A DNA stretch of 64,000 nt from Ecdyonurus torrentis. Taxonomy: Eukaryota > Arthropoda > Insecta > Ephemeroptera > Heptageniidae. The position numbers and the translations under genes were made by a program. Every line of letters starts with the position of its first letter. Positions within the stretch are counted from its first letter, which is position 1. This document shows positions 63,921-64,000 of this stretch, piece after piece. The stretch covers positions 25,016,922 to 25,080,921 of the forward strand of contig OX439137.1 in NCBI GenBank assembly GCA_949318235.1. The letters are read 5' to 3'. The notes under the pieces are model-generated. The model was given only the letters and a program-made list of their open reading frames with translations. It searched no databases and had not been told where the DNA came from.

Positions 63921-63995
63921 CAAGTTAATAACAATAGCTATTTTAAGTGTTTTTTCCGTGTATTTTAAGTTAAAATAGCCATTGTTAATAATTTG
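63921..63995. repeat. Inverted repeat at window end
   Basis: CAAGTTAATAACAATAGC and following bases (63921-63946) pair with 63970-63995 (GCCATTGTTAATAATTTG) with few mismatches around a loop of about 23 nt. The arms may extend past the window; this could be a small MITE. Confidence 0.65.
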
Positions 63996-64000
63996 CCAAA

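Overview
The window is a piece of a very AT-rich animal nuclear genome, most likely an invertebrate. This follows from a long satellite array, many short inverted-repeat elements (MITEs), SINE- and LINE-like retroposon ends, long GA/AT/TTTA microsatellites and the lack of compact gene arrangement. The taxon cannot be fixed from the sequence alone. I see no gene that can be named, no rRNA or tRNA gene, no CRISPR array and no bacterial-type operon.

Bases 1-28861 are one uninterrupted satellite array. Its basic unit is about 173 bp. Three diverged versions (A, B, C) form a trimer of about 518 bp, repeated 55 times plus a partial 56th copy. Variant trimers recur in fixed order, giving still larger repeats: a 4,666-bp period at the left, a 5,705-bp displaced duplication in the middle and a 1,555-bp tandem duplication near the right. 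Chimeric trimers mark exchange breakpoints. The left end of the array lies outside the window. The right end lies at 28861, at the B/C subunit boundary. This is a candidate centromeric or pericentromeric satellite, but function is inferred only.

Bases 28862-31300 are the flank: a dispersed repeat, a 72-bp minisatellite, a small TA-flanked MITE, a LINE-like 3' end and a nested pair of MITEs. Bases 31300-64000 are AT-rich intergenic or intronic DNA full of MITE families. One TTAA-bounded family has eight copies between 36.2 and 51.5 kb. Two other TTAA-bounded families, at least three TA-flanked families, a CACGTG-containing palindromic family (four copies) and an AT-rich family often interrupted by other elements are also present. 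A SINE-like family has two copies in opposite orientation, one ending in a 62-nt poly(A) tract.

Four short GC-richer patches (about 32.49, 40.98, 42.40 and 59.40 kb) have open frames and could be exons or gene relics. The best is at 59.4 kb: a glycine-rich frame ending at a GTAAGT splice-donor-like site. None is recognised, and all are reported with low confidence. Most other open frames are accidents of microsatellites or MITEs.
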